A program made the translations under genes and the position numbers. The notes beneath the pieces were generated by a model that saw nothing but the letters and a program-made list of their open reading frames with translations, did not search any database and had not been told where the DNA came from. A stretch of 11,306 nt of DNA. Origin: Cellvibrionaceae bacterium. Its GTDB lineage: Bacteria; Pseudomonadota; Gammaproteobacteria; Pseudomonadales; Cellvibrionaceae. Below are positions 1-5,326 of this stretch, one piece after another; position 1 is the first letter of the stretch, and each line of letters opens with the position of its first letter. The DNA is taken from NCBI GenBank assembly GCA_021151615.1, contig JAGKXA010000146.1:1-11306 (forward strand). Direction: 5' to 3'.

Positions 1-645
1 GCTATGGTTCTGGTGGCGCAGGTGGCTGACTTCGTGGGCGACAAGATAATCGACTATAGCTTCCGGGGCCAGCAGTATCTGCCAGTTATATTGGATTGCA
101 CCTTTGCTCGTGCAATGCCCCCACTTCGAACGCGTTGCCCGCACTTTTACCGATGTGTAGACGAGCCCGGCGCGCGCGCACAGTTCGGCCGTCTTGTGCG
201 TGAGAATTTGCAGGGCTTGCTGCTGATACCAACGCGCTAACAAAGCGCGAATTTGTTCCTGATCGCTCATGCGCACCCGCGCTGACAACAACAAATGCAG
301 CTCCTGCCCCACACGCGCAATCGCGGCCCGGGAACCGCGGCCTAACACCAAACGCAGGCGCTCGTTCATAAACGCCAGCTCACTACCCTGCCCATAAAGT
401 GCGGGCTCAGGCCGCGTCGCGATAGTCACTTGCTGCTCGGCAATTTTGGCTCTCACCCAGGACGCTTTTTGCTGCAAGAACGCGAGCAAAAAGGATTTCG
501 CCGTGTTGAGCGGTGCACGGACAACCACTTTGGCGGCGCGCACCTCAATACTTACGGTGCGTCGCCGTGCGGAGCGGGCGATGGAAAACTCAAACCCAAA
601 CTCAGCGGGCGGAGCGGATTTTTTTAACCCGATTATTTCATCCAT
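1..645 (-). CDS. YgjP-like zinc metallopeptidase (M48/DUF45 type), 3' end outside the window
   Basis: The frame is open from an ATG at 645 to the window edge, giving 215 residues without a stop, so the C-terminus is missing (family members run to roughly 230-240 residues). The diagnostic part is near the end. R-x-x-x-S-K-W-G-H-C lies around residues 169-178, followed by the zinc-binding HEVSH at 204-208 and then HLRHQNHS, the usual YgjP/DUF45 signature in which the two His of HExxH and a downstream His bind zinc. No signal peptide is visible, so a cytoplasmic location is inferred. The start lies only 5 nt after the gloC stop and has no clear Shine-Dalgarno sequence, which suggests translation coupled to gloC. 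The cellular substrate of this family is poorly defined. Family assignment is confident; function is not. Confidence 0.88.
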   Translation of the reverse strand, partial: MDEIIGLKKSAPPAEFGFEFSIARSARRRTVSIEVRAAKVVVRAPLNTAKSFLLAFLQQKASWVRAKIAEQQVTIATRPEPALYGQGSELAFMNERLRLVLGRGSRAAIARVGQELHLLLSARVRMSDQEQIRALLARWYQQQALQILTHKTAELCARAGLVYTSVKVRATRSKWGHCTSKGAIQYNWQILLAPEAIVDYLVAHEVSHLRHQNHS

Positions 646-650
646 GCGCG

Positions 651-1298
651 TCAACCAACGTTTTTATCGGCAACAAAAGGATTTGTGGCCCGCTCATGGC
701 CAAGCGTTGACATGGGGCCATGGCCGGGAATAAAACGCACATCATCGCCCAAGGGAAATACCCGCTCGCGAATCGAGTTAAGCAGATCTTGATGGTTGCC
801 GCGGGGGAAATCCGTTCGACCGATGGAGCCCTTAAACAGCACATCGCCCACTTGAGCGAGGCGGGATTCCGGATCGAAAAAAATGACGTGCCCGGGAGTA
901 TGGCCGGGGCAATGCAAGACTTTCAACTCGCTATTGCCGACCTTAACCTTATCGCCGTGGTTTAACAGGTGCGTTGGCACAAAACCTTCGACAGGCACAA
1001 AGCCCATCATCTGTGCCTGCTGTGGCAGCAGATTGATCCAGAAAAGATCGTCCGCATGGGGACCGATTACCGGAAGGCCAAGGCGCTTCACCAGCGCGGC
1101 CGTAGCACCCACGTGATCCAGATGACCATGGGTAAGCAGGATTTGTGTGAGTTTCACATTCAGTGAAGCGACCACAGCCAGAATTCGCTCGACATCACCA
1201 CCGGGGTCGACCACCGCCGCATCGCGGGTTTGATCACACCAAAGCAGGGTACAATTTTGTTGGTAATGAGTAACAGGAATAATCTGGTAATGCAGCAC
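651..1298 (-). CDS. gloC: Type II glyoxalase GloC (YcbL-like metallo-beta-lactamase-fold hydrolase)
   Basis: Hydrolyses S-lactoylglutathione-type thioesters in the cytoplasm, the second step of methylglyoxal detoxification; this role comes from E. coli YcbL/GloC. The sequence tracks YcbL almost end to end and has the same length (215 residues). The metal site is complete: THGHLDH with H57, H59, D61 and H62, then H133 in HCPGHTPGH, D152 in VGDVLF and H193 in IPGHGP. FPRG and STLG blocks typical of YcbL are present. I chose the GTG at 1298 because GAGG lies 7 nt upstream and the protein then begins MLHYQIIPVT, matching the family; the ATG at 1337 would add 13 residues that do not fit. It sits between an unknown membrane-anchored gene upstream and a YgjP-like peptidase gene 5 nt downstream, probably in one operon. 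Confidence 0.93.
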   Translation of the reverse strand: MLHYQIIPVTHYQQNCTLLWCDQTRDAAVVDPGGDVERILAVVASLNVKLTQILLTHGHLDHVGATAALVKRLGLPVIGPHADDLFWINLLPQQAQMMGFVPVEGFVPTHLLNHGDKVKVGNSELKVLHCPGHTPGHVIFFDPESRLAQVGDVLFKGSIGRTDFPRGNHQDLLNSIRERVFPLGDDVRFIPGHGPMSTLGHERATNPFVADKNVG

Positions 1299-1305
1299 TG
1301 TGAAA

Positions 1306-1322
1306 CCTCGCTTTGTTCGAGG
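1306..1322 (-). promoter_or_regulatory. gloC: Small hairpin covering the gloC ribosome binding site
   Basis: In the minus-strand transcript, CCTCG pairs perfectly with CGAGG across a 7-nt loop. The 3' arm contains the GAGG that serves as the Shine-Dalgarno sequence 7 nt before the GTG start. The stem is only 5 bp, so it may breathe, but it would lower access to the ribosome binding site. Functional role is inferred. Confidence 0.35.
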
Positions 1323-1376
1323 CCGACACAATACCACAGCCGGGTAGACTTACTCGACGCAGCAGGTTTCTTCTTA

Positions 1377-2012
1377 CTAGTAAAAACCCAGGGTGTGCCC
1401 TTTGCGCGCAATGTACACTGAGGTCATTCCCTGCTCCATGCGCCTGGCAATGGAGGCCTCCGCCTTGAGTGCGCCTTCACGGAAATTATCCAACGCGTTG
1501 TAAAACATGGCCGTGAAATAATCAGCATCGGTATCACGCGGGGTAAAGACTTCGATACGGCACATACTCGTGTGACAGCTGATGGAATTGACACTAACGC
1601 GCATCAACCCCGAATGACTGGCAAACATTGCGCGCAACGATTGCTCATAGGTCATCGCCCAATCCACATCAATTGCTTCCGCTTCAAATAAATTAGTGGC
1701 CTTCTCATAGACCGCATTCTCTTTACCAAATACCGCCTTACGCGCTTCCTCCGGGGAAAGTAAAACTGCAGGTTCTTCCTCTGCCAACGTTTGATAACCA
1801 GGTGGCGGCACAGCTCTCGGGCTTTGCCCGGCAATTGCAACCGGAATTTCTTTTTCCGGAGCCTTGGCGTGCGGAACGGTCAGTTGATGCCGGGTAAAAG
1901 TATCTACGCCCCGGGGGCGCTGCTGATCGAGATAAAAGCCCAACGCCAAAATAGGCATCACCAGTGCGCCCCCCCAGAGCGGTAAGCGCGCTTTAGCTAT
2001 CTGAAAATTCAC
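1377..2012 (-). CDS. Membrane-anchored periplasmic protein of unknown function with a C-x4-C motif
   Basis: I do not recognise a named function. The 211-residue product has a hydrophobic segment at about residues 11-27 after a short basic start, so it is probably anchored in the inner membrane with the rest in the periplasm. A Pro/Glu-rich stretch follows (about 46-90), then a folded-looking C-terminal half. That half holds W118, the sequence SVNSISCHTSMCRIEVF around 139-155 with C146 and C151, and a charged tail. The paired cysteines next to CRIE resemble small uncharacterised proteobacterial proteins where they may form a disulfide; this is from memory only. The start is a GTG with a near-perfect Shine-Dalgarno (AAGGAGGT at 2026-2019). 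It lies 55 bp after the AA10 gene and 78 bp before gloC on the same strand, so operon membership with gloC is plausible. Confidence 0.8.
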   Translation of the reverse strand: MNFQIAKARLPLWGGALVMPILALGFYLDQQRPRGVDTFTRHQLTVPHAKAPEKEIPVAIAGQSPRAVPPPGYQTLAEEEPAVLLSPEEARKAVFGKENAVYEKATNLFEAEAIDVDWAMTYEQSLRAMFASHSGLMRVSVNSISCHTSMCRIEVFTPRDTDADYFTAMFYNALDNFREGALKAEASIARRMEQGMTSVYIARKGHTLGFY

Positions 2013-2035
2013 TCTAATACCTCCTTCAAACTGAA

Positions 2036-2057
2036 CCCTGGCGGCGCACCGCCAGGG
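2036..2057 (-). terminator. GC-rich hairpin between the AA10 gene and the downstream gene
   Basis: The arms CCCTGGCGG and CCGCCAGGG are perfect 9-bp complements around a CGCA loop (TGCG on the transcript). It starts 10 nt after the AA10 stop codon and ends 9 nt before the Shine-Dalgarno of the next gene. No U-tract follows on the minus strand, so it is either a weak or factor-assisted terminator, or a 3' stabilising hairpin that tapers expression into the downstream genes. Confidence 0.5.
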
Positions 2058-2067
2058 ATAAAAGCCC

Positions 2068-3078
2068 TTAACGCGGTGCGTCGCAGGTCACCTGACCTAC
2101 ACAAGTCTGGCTGTTCTCGTTATGCCACCCGGTGGTTTGCGTTTTACAGATAGGCACCATCCAGCCATACCAATTACAGTAGGCAGTCGAACCTGTTGAT
2201 GAGGCAGCACGACTGGAGGAGGCAGGTGCTAGGCTCGAGCGACTCGACGAACTACTGGAGCGGCTGGAAGAGCTGGGAGCCAGGCTGGAGCGGCTTGATG
2301 AACTCGGCAGCGCGCTGGAACGGCTGGAAGAGCTGGGGGCGACACTGGAACGGGAACTCGCCGGCACCGAACTGGTATTACCTCCACCACCGATTTGTAC
2401 ATCAATACAACCGTGGAAGCGCTCATACGTTGGCGGTTCGCGCCCCCACTCAGCGTATATCACATGGCGACCAGCGCGCGAAGGAACTGTACAAGTGGTA
2501 TGGATATGCGCGTTGCCCTTATCTGCACGAACATTGGGGTAAGCGCCTGGGTTGTCGTCGTTATAAGGTAAATCGCAGAAGGGTTGGTCTTCAAAATCTG
2601 CCCAGGTCAATTCCTTACCCACTTGATAAACAAAGCCCGGTTTGGTGATCCAATAGCGGAAGTCCGAGGTGTCATCAAAATGTGGGCCATTACTGATATC
2701 CCAGGAAAACACCAGGCTACCAGAATTGATATTGTTTACCGGCCAGTTAATGGAATTGTCCCAGGGCGTTTTACCGCCTTTCCAGGTTTCACTGTCAAAA
2801 CCGCACACATTTTTTGATACTGGCCCCAACACTTTACGCCCTTGATGGTGATTGAGCACGCTCATATAAGAGTAACCACCGTTAAAGTCGCTAGCAAAAG
2901 CATCGCCGCACACCGGGTATTTGGCAACACCATTGGCCACTTCATCAGGCTTGGTGACCTTGCCGCAAAAATAGTTGCGTGCGCCCGGGCTATCGACAAA
3001 ACCGTGACCAAAGGTCACCGCAGAAAAGGCCAGTAATACCGCACCCAAACCGCCTCGTTGGATTAATTTCTTATTCAT
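2068..3078 (-). CDS. Secreted AA10 lytic polysaccharide monooxygenase with polyserine linker and CBM10-type module
   Basis: Copper-dependent oxidase that cleaves crystalline polysaccharide outside the cell. Residues 1-24 form a signal peptide; cleavage before H25 exposes the N-terminal histidine of the copper brace. The AA10 domain runs about 25-230. The second brace histidine is probably H133 (NGPHFDDTSDFRYWITKPGF), and F221 in RFHGCIDVQI fits the axial aromatic. A polyserine linker (about 234-295) follows, then a C-terminal module (about 299-334) with C301, C311, C326 and C332 plus W303, W306 and W318, the CBM10 pattern of Cellvibrio plant-wall enzymes. Start ATG has AAGGAG 9 nt upstream. 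The architecture matches the Cellvibrio Cbp33/10B-type enzyme, which points to cellulose, but the substrate cannot be settled from sequence; some AA10 clades prefer chitin. It is preceded by a long leader with possible operators. Confidence 0.93.
   Translation of the reverse strand: MNKKLIQRGGLGAVLLAFSAVTFGHGFVDSPGARNYFCGKVTKPDEVANGVAKYPVCGDAFASDFNGGYSYMSVLNHHQGRKVLGPVSKNVCGFDSETWKGGKTPWDNSINWPVNNINSGSLVFSWDISNGPHFDDTSDFRYWITKPGFVYQVGKELTWADFEDQPFCDLPYNDDNPGAYPNVRADKGNAHIHTTCTVPSRAGRHVIYAEWGREPPTYERFHGCIDVQIGGGGNTSSVPASSRSSVAPSSSSRSSALPSSSSRSSLAPSSSSRSSSSSSRSSLAPASSSRAASSTGSTAYCNWYGWMVPICKTQTTGWHNENSQTCVGQVTCDAPR
2203..2343 (-). repeat. Tandem repeat encoding the polyserine linker of the AA10 enzyme
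   Basis: Residues 246-292 repeat a 10-residue unit (xAPSSSSRSS) about four times plus one shortened 7-residue copy, so the DNA repeats with a 30-bp period. Such linkers space a catalytic domain from its binding module. Copy number is likely to vary between strains because in-frame slippage is tolerated. An open frame on the opposite strand here is only a shadow of the repeat. Confidence 0.85.
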
Positions 3079-3103
3079 TATTCACACTCCTTCACTTAAC
3101 CGG

Positions 3104-3132
3104 ATAAGAGAAACGATTCCTGTCGGAATCAA
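3104..3132 (-). promoter_or_regulatory. Putative proximal promoter and operator of the AA10 gene
   Basis: On the minus strand TTGATT (3132-3127) and TCTTAT (3109-3104) are separated by 17 bp, each matching four of six sigma-70 consensus bases. A perfect inverted repeat, GATTCC-TGTC-GGAATC (3115-3130), overlaps the -35 and the spacer, a position where a bound regulator would affect polymerase. The predicted start of transcription lies only about 20 nt before the ATG, just ahead of the Shine-Dalgarno at 3092-3087. Computational suggestion only. Confidence 0.35.
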
Positions 3133-3399
3133 AACCCCCGGACAGCCCGCCTTGGGAAACTACAAGTGACCACCTGCTCTGAACCCAGCTTTTCGCCGCT
3201 AATCAGAGAGCTACTTATTCGCGACGTACAACAGCAACAGGTATTGCCGGAGAGACATGCAGACGTCCATCGAGTGCTTATGAACTGCAAAATCATAGGA
3301 GAGAGCACAGGTACTTTCAGGTTTTTATGGTTATTGTTCGACTATTAGCCGGAATAGAAAAACACCTCCGGTAGACAAGTGGACAACTGCGCAGGTAAA

Positions 3400-3428
3400 A
3401 GTCTCTGCGCAGCAGACAGCGCTGTCAA
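3400..3428 (-). promoter_or_regulatory. Putative distal promoter upstream of the AA10 gene
   Basis: A perfect -35 hexamer, TTGACA, reads on the minus strand at 3428-3423. At 17-bp spacing the -10 would be GAGACT (3405-3400), only three of six matches, so the promoter would be weak or need an activator. Four bases of the -35 lie within the palindrome at 3415-3426. If used, it would produce a leader of about 315 nt. Confidence 0.3.
3415..3426. promoter_or_regulatory. LacI-family-type operator palindrome
   Basis: GACAGCGCTGTC is a perfect 12-bp palindrome with the central CG typical of LacI-family operators. It agrees with the core of the NagR-type consensus reported in other gammaproteobacteria and Xanthomonas (AATGACARCGYTGTCATT), though the outer bases match only partly. 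It overlaps the -35 TTGACA. A perfect 12-bp palindrome is expected two or three times by chance in a window this size, so position and motif identity carry the case. Confidence 0.4.
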
Positions 3429-3494
3429 ATTGTTAAAAACAATGCCCTCGATCAATTAAATGAATGCGTCGATTAAGAGGACACCCATAGAAAT

Positions 3495-3893
3495 TTATCC
3501 GCCAGATTTTGCGGATAGCGAAGATGCCGATGAAGACTCCGCAAAATTACCCGTGAAATTTGCGCCGGCGATAGTGCCATCCAACTGGATTTTCAGGTAC
3601 AGCGTTTTGGTTTCCTGCACATTGTTAATCGCTACCACGTAATATCCACGCCCATTTTCATAAATGCTGGCGTCTGCCTCCGTCAGTGAGGCCCAGGATG
3701 CAGGCAACTTACCAACTGCAAATGGCGGGGAGGAAGCAGCGTATTTTTTTGCCATCTTCAAACCGATCTCAAGTGCAGACTTGATCGACACCGGCGCATG
3801 TTCATGCCCCTCGTGTGCCAGTGCAAACTGGCTCCACAAAAAGCTGATCAGAAATACCCGGAACCAGACTATGTTTATCAACTGCCTTTTCAT
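3495..3893 (-). CDS. Small periplasmic protein with His-rich mature N-terminus (resembles DUF6488)
   Basis: The 132-residue product begins with a clear signal peptide (hydrophobic about 8-23, ALA at 24-26). Cleavage after A26 would leave a mature chain starting HEGHEH, with three histidines in six residues. The remainder carries KLPASWASLTEAD (62-74), GRGYYVVAINN (81-91) and KTLYLKIQLDG (95-105), then ANFTGNF near the end. From memory these blocks resemble the uncharacterised proteobacterial family annotated as DUF6488. GAGGAG lies 6 nt before the ATG. The terminal His cluster suggests metal binding, possibly copper, and it stands upstream of the copper-dependent AA10 gene on the same strand; a 416-bp gap makes co-transcription uncertain. 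The metal role is inference; the secreted nature is well supported. Confidence 0.8.
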   Translation of the reverse strand: MKRQLINIVWFRVFLISFLWSQFALAHEGHEHAPVSIKSALEIGLKMAKKYAASSPPFAVGKLPASWASLTEADASIYENGRGYYVVAINNVQETKTLYLKIQLDGTIAGANFTGNFAESSSASSLSAKSGG

Positions 3894-4132
3894 TATTTTC
3901 TCCTCGTTATTTTTATTCGCAAGAAATCACTAATAGGAAACGACCAGTAAAACAATTCATCATCAGACGCATAATGCAAACTGCTCAATAAGTATTCGAC
4001 CAGAGCCCCGCAGGAATTAACAGTACAAATTTGGCAAGTTTCGCGCGCAACCCACAGAGTTTGCTACACTGCGGGCCTGTTTTGCGACCAGCATCCAACA
4101 ACCCGATCGCCCCAAAGGAAATATTCTGTCGA
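3894..4132. other. Divergent intergenic region between the small periplasmic protein gene and psd
   Basis: This interval must carry promoters for two genes that point away from each other. On the plus side an extended -10 is visible near 4062-4070. On the minus side only the GAGGAG ribosome binding site (3905-3900) is clear; several AT-rich hexamers could serve as promoter elements but none stands out. No gene or strong palindrome was seen. Confidence 0.5.
4062..4070 (+). promoter_or_regulatory. psd: Putative extended -10 promoter of psd
   Basis: TGCTACACT fits the extended -10 form (TG, one base, then TACACT, four of six matches). No -35 hexamer with good spacing was found, which is tolerated in extended -10 promoters. 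Transcription would begin about 55 nt before the chosen ATG. Confidence 0.35.
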
Positions 4133-4984
4133 ATGAACCCACGTATTTTTATTGGCTTACAACACCTGGTTCCCCAGCATGCGCTCTCCCGTGCCGCCGG
4201 TTGGTTGGCCAGCACCCAAACACCCTTTATAAAAAACACCTTTATTAAATGGTTTGTAAAACGTTACCAGGTTGATATGAACCTGGCGGCAGAAGAAAAT
4301 CCAACCGCCTACGCCTGCTTCAATGATTTTTTTACCCGTGCACTCAAACCCGGTGCACGTCCGATTGACTCGGCCAGCGACAGCATTGTGTGCCCCGCTG
4401 ATGGCGCCATCAGCCAACTGGGCAAGATTATCGACGGAAAAATTTTTCAAGCGAAAGGCCAGGACTACACCGCTCTGGAACTGCTGGGTGGCGATGAAAC
4501 ACTCGCTGCTGAATTTACCGATGGCAACTTTGCCACTGTGTATTTATCGCCGCGCGATTACCACCGCGTACACATGCCCTACGGCGGCAAGTTGCGCACC
4601 CTGGTCAGCGTGCCAGGCGAATTGTTTTCAGTGAATACCGTGACAGCGGAAAATGTCCCGCGCCTCTTTTCACGCAACGAGCGCGCCGTGGCCATTTTTG
4701 ATACCGACATCGGCCCCATGGCTGTTGTACTTGTAGGCGCTATGATTGTGGCGGGCATTGAAACGGTATGGGATGGCCAAATAGCACCTTTTGCCAGCCG
4801 CGAAATTGCAACGTCCAATTACCCTTATCAGAATATCCAGTTAGCCAAGGGCGATGAAATGGGCCGCTTTAAACTGGGGTCGACAGCGATCATTTTATTC
4901 GCCAAAGACAAAATGCAGTGGGATCAAAAATTCATGACAACCACCCCAACCAAAATGGGCGAGGTGATGGGGAAGCGAATTTAA
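4133..4984 (+). CDS. psd: Phosphatidylserine decarboxylase proenzyme
   Basis: Decarboxylates phosphatidylserine to phosphatidylethanolamine at the inner membrane, the last step of the main bacterial route to that lipid. The proenzyme cleaves itself and converts a serine to the pyruvoyl cofactor. Here the self-cleavage motif is LGST at residues 248-251, so cleavage falls between G249 and S250. The charge-relay residues occupy the same positions as in E. coli: D90 (CPADG) and H147 (RDYHRVHMP). Other family blocks include CFNDFFTRALKPGARP, FATVYLSPRDYHRVH and VGAMIVAGIETVW. The length is 283 residues, normal for the family. I chose the ATG at 4133 because the protein then starts MNPRIFIGLQHLVPQH like its relatives; AAGGAA lies 12 nt upstream, a rather long spacing. 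An in-frame start at 4031 adds 34 unrelated residues. It stands alone and I found no intrinsic terminator. Confidence 0.97.
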   Translation: MNPRIFIGLQHLVPQHALSRAAGWLASTQTPFIKNTFIKWFVKRYQVDMNLAAEENPTAYACFNDFFTRALKPGARPIDSASDSIVCPADGAISQLGKIIDGKIFQAKGQDYTALELLGGDETLAAEFTDGNFATVYLSPRDYHRVHMPYGGKLRTLVSVPGELFSVNTVTAENVPRLFSRNERAVAIFDTDIGPMAVVLVGAMIVAGIETVWDGQIAPFASREIATSNYPYQNIQLAKGDEMGRFKLGSTAIILFAKDKMQWDQKFMTTTPTKMGEVMGKRI

Positions 4985-5032
4985 TTCCCCGCGCGCACCT
5001 ATTTAATCCTCCAGATACACCTATCAAATACA

Positions 5033-5079
5033 CCGGAATTGGTCACAGGACTGTAACGATTGGAAACGACCAATTCCGG
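5033..5079. repeat. Inverted repeat with perfect 12-bp arms
   Basis: CCGGAATTGGTC (5033-5044) and GACCAATTCCGG (5068-5079) are exact reverse complements separated by 23 bp. With spacers up to 30 bp, only about 0.02 such repeats are expected by chance in this window. No T-run follows on either strand, so it does not look like an intrinsic terminator. It could be a 3' hairpin on psd mRNA or a two-site operator. Confidence 0.75.
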
Positions 5080-5203
5080 AAAAATCACAAAAAACCCGGC
5101 AACAATCAGATAAAACAGAAAATTCTTGCCATGCATCACAGGGCTAACGTAATGTAATTAGCTCGCTCAGGAGTTTTGCACCCGGAAAAGAGTTATCGCC
5201 GGT

Positions 5204-5232
5204 TTGGAGAGATGTCTCCGGGCAATTATAAA
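5204..5232 (+). promoter_or_regulatory. Putative pectate lyase promoter
   Basis: TTGGAG (5204-5209, three of six) and TATAAA (5227-5232, five of six) are 17 bp apart, the optimal spacing. Transcription would begin near 5239, about 88 nt before the ATG. Two palindromes overlap this element, one in the -35/spacer and one across the -10 and start site, as expected for a regulated promoter. Confidence 0.4.
5206..5219. promoter_or_regulatory. Palindrome in the pectate lyase promoter spacer
   Basis: GGAGA-GATG-TCTCC is a perfect inverted repeat with 5-bp arms lying over the -35 end and spacer of the proposed promoter. Short repeats of this kind arise by chance, so the location is the main argument for a regulator site. 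Confidence 0.3.
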
Positions 5233-5252
5233 AATAATAGCGTTATCTTTAT
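5228..5252. promoter_or_regulatory. Imperfect palindrome across the pectate lyase -10 and start site
   Basis: Arms ATAAAAATAA and TTATCTTTAT flank TAGCG and match at nine of ten positions. The site covers the -10 and predicted +1, where a repressor would block initiation. It does not fit the KdgR box known from other pectinolytic bacteria, which has AAA and TTT close to the centre. The regulator is unknown. Confidence 0.35.
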
Positions 5253-5326
5253 CGGAATTACCCTCGCTACCCAGCTTGGTTTCGGTCAATCCGTCTAACT
5301 TTAATAATTAAGACGAGATTGAAATT

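Larger units (their letters stand above)
3079..3494. other. Gene-free leader upstream of the AA10 gene
   Basis: This 416-bp interval holds no convincing gene; the only open frame of 60 codons (3166-3348, plus) lacks a ribosome binding site and homology I can recognise. It contains a proximal promoter with an overlapping inverted repeat near the AA10 start, a distal TTGACA overlapping a 12-bp palindrome, two copies of CTGCGCAG (3387-3394 and 3405-3412) that could pair as an 8-bp stem, and ATTGTT-AAA-AACAAT at 3429-3443. The length suggests a regulated promoter or a structured leader. No known riboswitch class was recognised. Confidence 0.6.
4985..5326. other. Gene-free region between psd and the pectate lyase gene
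   Basis: This 342-bp interval contains no supported gene. The first part holds a long inverted repeat about 50 bp after the psd stop. The second part holds a probable pectate lyase promoter with two palindromes, and then a leader of about 90 nt. An alternative TTGCCA at 5126-5131 has no good -10 partner. Nothing resembling a known riboswitch was recognised. Confidence 0.6.

Noticed and set aside
1146..1158. TGTGA-GTT-TCACA palindrome
   Set aside because: Spacing is three and it lies within the gloC coding sequence, so a regulatory role is unlikely.
2196..2648. 150-codon Trp/Ser-rich open frame on the plus strand
   Set aside because: It is antisense to the polyserine linker and AA10 domain; composition follows the repeat, there is no ribosome binding site, and the minus-strand gene is certain.
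3936..5072. 11-bp direct repeat GGAAACGACCA at 3936-3946 and 5062-5072
   Set aside because: About 15 pairs of identical 11-mers are expected by chance in a window this long.
5200..5326. Possible c-di-GMP or other riboswitch in the pectate lyase leader
   Set aside because: Short stems are present but none of the conserved core sequences of known riboswitch classes could be found.
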